Shown: piece after piece, positions 21,608 to 24,394 of the stretch | How positions within the stretch are numbered: position 1 is the first letter of the stretch | Layout of the letters: every line of letters starts with the position of its first letter | Origin: CALMEC01 sp964393105 | GTDB taxonomy: Bacteria; Actinomycetota; Thermoleophilia; Miltoncostaeales; Miltoncostaeaceae | DNA length: 24,394 nucleotides | Assembly: GCA_964393105.1 (NCBI GenBank) | Contig: CAYMSM010000064.1 | Span: forward strand, 1-24,394 | Direction of reading: 5' to 3' | The notes under the pieces: generated by a model | What the model was told of the DNA's origin: nothing | Databases searched by the model: none | Seen by the model: only the letters and a program-made list of their open reading frames with translations | Made by a program: the position numbers and the translations under genes

Positions 21608-24070
21608 CTATTTCTTTGCCTTTGCGTGCGTGTCGAAGTAACTGGTCATCGGACGCTTGACGAACTTGCGTCTCGCTCCGATGTACGCGAAGACGTGCCA
21701 GGTGTACCGGCGCCCCGGCTTGAGCCGACCCTTCGGTACGCGGAGCACCGCAAACCTCCGGAAGACGGCGACGACCTTTCGCTTGCCGTCCCAGATCTGG
21801 ATGTTGTATTGGATCGCGCCCTTGACGGGCTTCCACGTCAGGCGCGGCCGGAGCGTCCGCAGTACGGCGCCCTTCTTCGGCTTCATCAGGTGGGCGAGAT
21901 ACGTCTTGGGCACCGCCTGTAGGGCGCGGCGCGGGGCCAGAGGTACCGCACTCGACCGGACGAGCGCGGACGGGTTTCCGACGGCGTCTTCGGCGTACAC
22001 GGCGTAGTGATATGTGACGCCGGGGGTCAGGCCGACGTCCGTCAACGATTTCGCCGTGGCGGGCAGCGTGAACCGTGCGGCGGTGGCATCGGCGGCCGAG
22101 GCCGGCGGGTTGGTGCCGCGCAGCACCGTGATCCGCGCGAGGTCGGCCGCGCCGGGTGGCACCCACGTCAGGGCGATCTGACCGATTCCCGGCGAGAGCG
22201 CGAGCTTGGTGACAGGTCCGGGCGGCGTGCCGTCGGTGGAGGTCGTGAACGTCCACGCCGATGTGGAGCCGGGCCCGATCAGTGCGTTGCCGGCCTGGTC
22301 GCGCAAGTTCGGCAACTCGACCTCGTACCGGGTACCGATCGCAAGCAGAGCCGTGGGTGTGTCAGGGAACGGATCGAGGATCGCGCCCGTTCGATCTGTA
22401 GTGAACGTCACCCCACCGGGGACCGTGGCTCCGCACGGGTCAAAACAGATCCTGATCGGCGAAACCGGGATCTGGACCGGCTCGCTGAAGTTGATCTGGA
22501 CGTTGGCGAGAGTACCGAAGCCGGTCGTCACGTTGGCGCCCGGCACCGGGAAGCTGGTGCCCGCGACGCTGGGGTGCACGGTGTCGTACACCACCGCCGG
22601 GGTCAGTGGAACCGCCGCCGAGACGTTGCCGGTACCCGCGGCGTCCCTTGTCCACAGGAATATCGACGTCGCGCCCTGCGTCGCAGGAACGACGATCGCA
22701 CGGGGTGCCGTCCATGCCGAGAAGTCCGCCGCAGCGGGTACCGTTGCGACGGTCGTCAGCGCGTAGGTGATCGCCTCCCCCGAAGGCGTGATTCCATCGA
22801 TTGTGTCCACCCCGGCGGCGGTGAGGTTGACGGTGACCGTCGTCGTCCTGGCAAACCCGGGTAGACTGTTCGTCGCCGGTGTATGGGCGATGGCACTCCC
22901 GGTCGGCGGTACGGTATCAACCGTGAAGGCCAACGCCGTGGCCGGTCCTGCGTTACCCAGCGCGTCGTTCTGCGACACCTGGAACGTGTACGCGCCAGGT
23001 AGGAGCGCGGGCGCAACGTACGGGCTCGTCGCGGGGGCGGCGGCGACGGTCGTCGGGCCCACGATCTGCACCAGGGACGTGCTGCTGGCCTCACCGTTCC
23101 ACGCGAACGTGGGGGCTGCCACGTTGGTCAGCGCGACAGGGAAGGCGGTCAGGGTCGGTGCCACGGGTGAGGTGCCGTCGATGGCGAACGCCAATGGGGC
23201 GCTGAACCCGCCCGCGTTGCCCAACCCGTCGATCTGCCGGACGGCGAACGTGTAGCTGCCATCGGCGAGGCCCGTGAGCGTCACGCCGCCGGCCGGCGCC
23301 GCCACCGCGGTGCCGGCGTTCAACTGGTACTCGAAGCTGCCACCCGCCTCAGACGCCGAGTATGAGAAGAGCCAGTCGCGGATGTTGGTGGCGGCCGGCG
23401 GTCCGCCCGTGATCGAAGGAGCGCCGGGTCCGGTCCCGTCGATGCTGAACGCATAGTCGGCGGTGAACGCACCCGCGTTGCCCGCAACGTCGATCTGCCG
23501 GACCCTGAACGTGTAGGTGCCATCGACGAGGTTCGCGAGCGCCACCCCGCTGTCCCCCGCCGTAAACGTGTTGCCGTTGAGCTGGTACTGGAAGCTGCCA
23601 CCCGCCTCAGCCGCCGAATACGTGAACGACTGGTCCCGGACGTTGCTGACGGCTGGCGGACCGGTCTGGATCGTGGGAGCCGCAGGTCCGGCCGTGTCGA
23701 GGGTGAAGGACACGTTTGCGGGGAGGGAGACCGGGTCGGGCCCCGTTTGGGTCGCCTGCAGCGTGTAGACCCCGTCGGCACCGCCGAGCGGCCCGACGTT
23801 CAACGGGCTCGCACCTGGCACGCCGGGGACTCCGTTGAGCGTCCAGTCGATCGTGGCGCCGTCCACGCCCGTGATCGTGTAGCTCGGCTGGACGTTCGTC
23901 GGTTCCGTCGGGGACCCGCCGCTGATGATCGGCGGGTCCGCGCCGAGTGCCGATCCGGCCCACGCGAGCGACGCAAACACGGCGAGAATGGCGAGAATCG
24001 ACCGACGCCGTTGACGGCGACCGGTTAATGACGTGCCGCGGGGGTTCATGGTGAGTTCGGGAATGCTCAC
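21608..24070 (-). CDS. Large secreted protein with tandem Ig-like repeats, FN3-like domain and basic C-terminal module
   Basis: This is 820 residues from GTG 24070, which overlaps the upstream stop as GTGA and has GGGAG seven bases before it; ATG 24049 is an alternative. A twin-basic signal peptide (RRQRRRSILAILAVFASLAWAGSALGA) ends near residue 44. Three repeats of about 87 residues cover about 129-388; the first two are closely similar (RDQSFTYSAAEAGGSFQYQL against RDWLFSYSASEAGGSFEYQL). Each ends in a GNAGxF...DG/DT motif, as in bacterial Ig-like domains. A Big_5-like unit with INFSEPVQIPV (about 505-610) and an FN3-like unit (PPGPVTKLALSPGIGQIALTW) follow. The last 90 residues match the C-terminus of the next protein. 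It is probably a cell-surface or adhesive protein. Confidence 0.85.
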   Translation of the reverse strand: MSIPELTMNPRGTSLTGRRQRRRSILAILAVFASLAWAGSALGADPPIISGGSPTEPTNVQPSYTITGVDGATIDWTLNGVPGVPGASPLNVGPLGGADGVYTLQATQTGPDPVSLPANVSFTLDTAGPAAPTIQTGPPAVSNVRDQSFTYSAAEAGGSFQYQLNGNTFTAGDSGVALANLVDGTYTFRVRQIDVAGNAGAFTADYAFSIDGTGPGAPSITGGPPAATNIRDWLFSYSASEAGGSFEYQLNAGTAVAAPAGGVTLTGLADGSYTFAVRQIDGLGNAGGFSAPLAFAIDGTSPVAPTLTAFPVALTNVAAPTFAWNGEASSTSLVQIVGPTTVAAAPATSPYVAPALLPGAYTFQVSQNDALGNAGPATALAFTVDTVPPTGSAIAHTPATNSLPGFARTTTVTVNLTAAGVDTIDGITPSGEAITYALTTVATVPAAADFSAWTAPRAIVVPATQGATSIFLWTRDAAGTGNVSAAVPLTPAVVYDTVHPSVAGTSFPVPGANVTTGFGTLANVQINFSEPVQIPVSPIRICFDPCGATVPGGVTFTTDRTGAILDPFPDTPTALLAIGTRYEVELPNLRDQAGNALIGPGSTSAWTFTTSTDGTPPGPVTKLALSPGIGQIALTWVPPGAADLARITVLRGTNPPASAADATAARFTLPATAKSLTDVGLTPGVTYHYAVYAEDAVGNPSALVRSSAVPLAPRRALQAVPKTYLAHLMKPKKGAVLRTLRPRLTWKPVKGAIQYNIQIWDGKRKVVAVFRRFAVLRVPKGRLKPGRRYTWHVFAYIGARRKFVKRPMTSYFDTHAKAKK

Positions 24071-24393
24071 ACCATCGTGCTCCCGTGATCGACAGCCATG
24101 GGCTCTCGCCCGGTGCGGCGGGCGGCGGCGACCGACTCCACCGGCACGACGCCTTCGCTGACGGTGAACGGAGGCGTGGCGGTGGAAGCAGAAATCGGGT
24201 TCGCCGGCGGCGTATCCACAAAGGGCGGGAAGACGAAGGTCGACGGGGCGGTGCCCGCGCGGACCACCGTTGCCCGCCGCCTCGCGAGGCGCGTGACGCC
24301 GAGCCCTGCCAGAGGAACGCCCGCGATCGCGCCGATCAGGACGACGAGCGACCTGTCGGGCTCACCCGATCCGGCCGGCTGCGCCGCGAGGGG
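24067..24393 (-). CDS. C-terminal part of a membrane-anchored protein (cut by the window edge)
   Basis: The frame is open to the right end of the window. The visible 108 residues start with a polar Gly/Pro-rich stretch (AAQPAGSGEPDR). One membrane segment follows (SLVVLIGAIAGVPLAGLGV), then Arg-rich TRLARRRATVV and a Pro/Val-rich tail that would lie in the cytoplasm. The stop overlaps the start of the large Ig-like protein by GTGA, so the two are probably coupled. The part outside the window decides what it is. Confidence 0.65.
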   Translation of the reverse strand, partial: PLAAQPAGSGEPDRSLVVLIGAIAGVPLAGLGVTRLARRRATVVRAGTAPSTFVFPPFVDTPPANPISASTATPPFTVSEGVVPVESVAAARRTGREPMAVDHGSTMV

Positions 24394-24394
24394 T

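Noticed and set aside
19446..21641. 731-codon + strand open frame
   Set aside because: It overlaps the deaminase and the Ig-like gene, which have clear domains and signal peptide; the + frame is Arg/Gly/Asp-rich without recognisable motifs.
1..24394. tRNA or rRNA genes and prophage signatures
   Set aside because: No cloverleaf, rRNA-like stretch, integrase, terminase or capsid-like protein is recognisable in the gaps or genes.

Overview
The window is strongly GC-rich, densely coded DNA with GC-ending codons and frequent GTG/TTG starts. It most likely comes from an actinobacterium of the class Thermoleophilia (Solirubrobacterales type). That placement is inferred from the gene mix: a DUF3159 membrane protein, UPF0182, HtpX and a NarL-type two-component pair, together with a flagellar FliW/CsrA pair, which is uncommon in most other actinobacteria. 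There is no rRNA, tRNA, CRISPR array or insertion sequence that I can recognise, so I read the window as chromosomal.

Layout. 1-200: a long nested inverted repeat of unknown function beside the 3' end of an unknown gene. 164-2727: a motility-regulation block, with an unknown protein (-), fliW (+), an RNA polymerase omega-like protein with a long acidic tail (-) and csrA (+). 2733-7044: an RsbW-type ATPase (-), an L,D-transpeptidase (+), a DUF3159 membrane protein (-), HflX (-) and a lipoprotein (-). 7233-10579, all +: HtpX with a coupled 83-residue protein, then a sensor kinase/response regulator pair. 10580-10893: a gene-poor spacer with two copies of a 23-bp palindrome-containing repeat. 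10894-13977: a large UPF0182 membrane protein. 14086-18072: a tightly coupled operon of ParA, an FtsZ with a 52-residue N-terminal extension and no recognisable C-terminal peptide, a signal-less gamma-glutamyltransferase-like Ntn hydrolase and a small protein. 18073-18446: a spacer with palindromes. 18447-19112: a CxxC/CxxH protein with a possible HTH. 19209-24394, all -: an adenosine-deaminase-family enzyme, two secreted Ig-like-repeat proteins that share a basic C-terminal module, and the end of a membrane-anchored protein.

How the genes may work together. FliW and CsrA form the known partner switch controlling flagellin translation, and the csrA leader carries GGA-containing hairpins that suggest autoregulation. 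The ParA-FtsZ-hydrolase operon is the best candidate for something undescribed: a positioning ATPase, a tubulin-like polymer and a cytoplasmic Ntn hydrolase are linked by stop/start overlaps. The right end encodes cell-surface proteins. Several neighbouring genes overlap by exactly four bases (TTGA twice, ATGA, GTGA and probably CTGA), so translational coupling looks common here.
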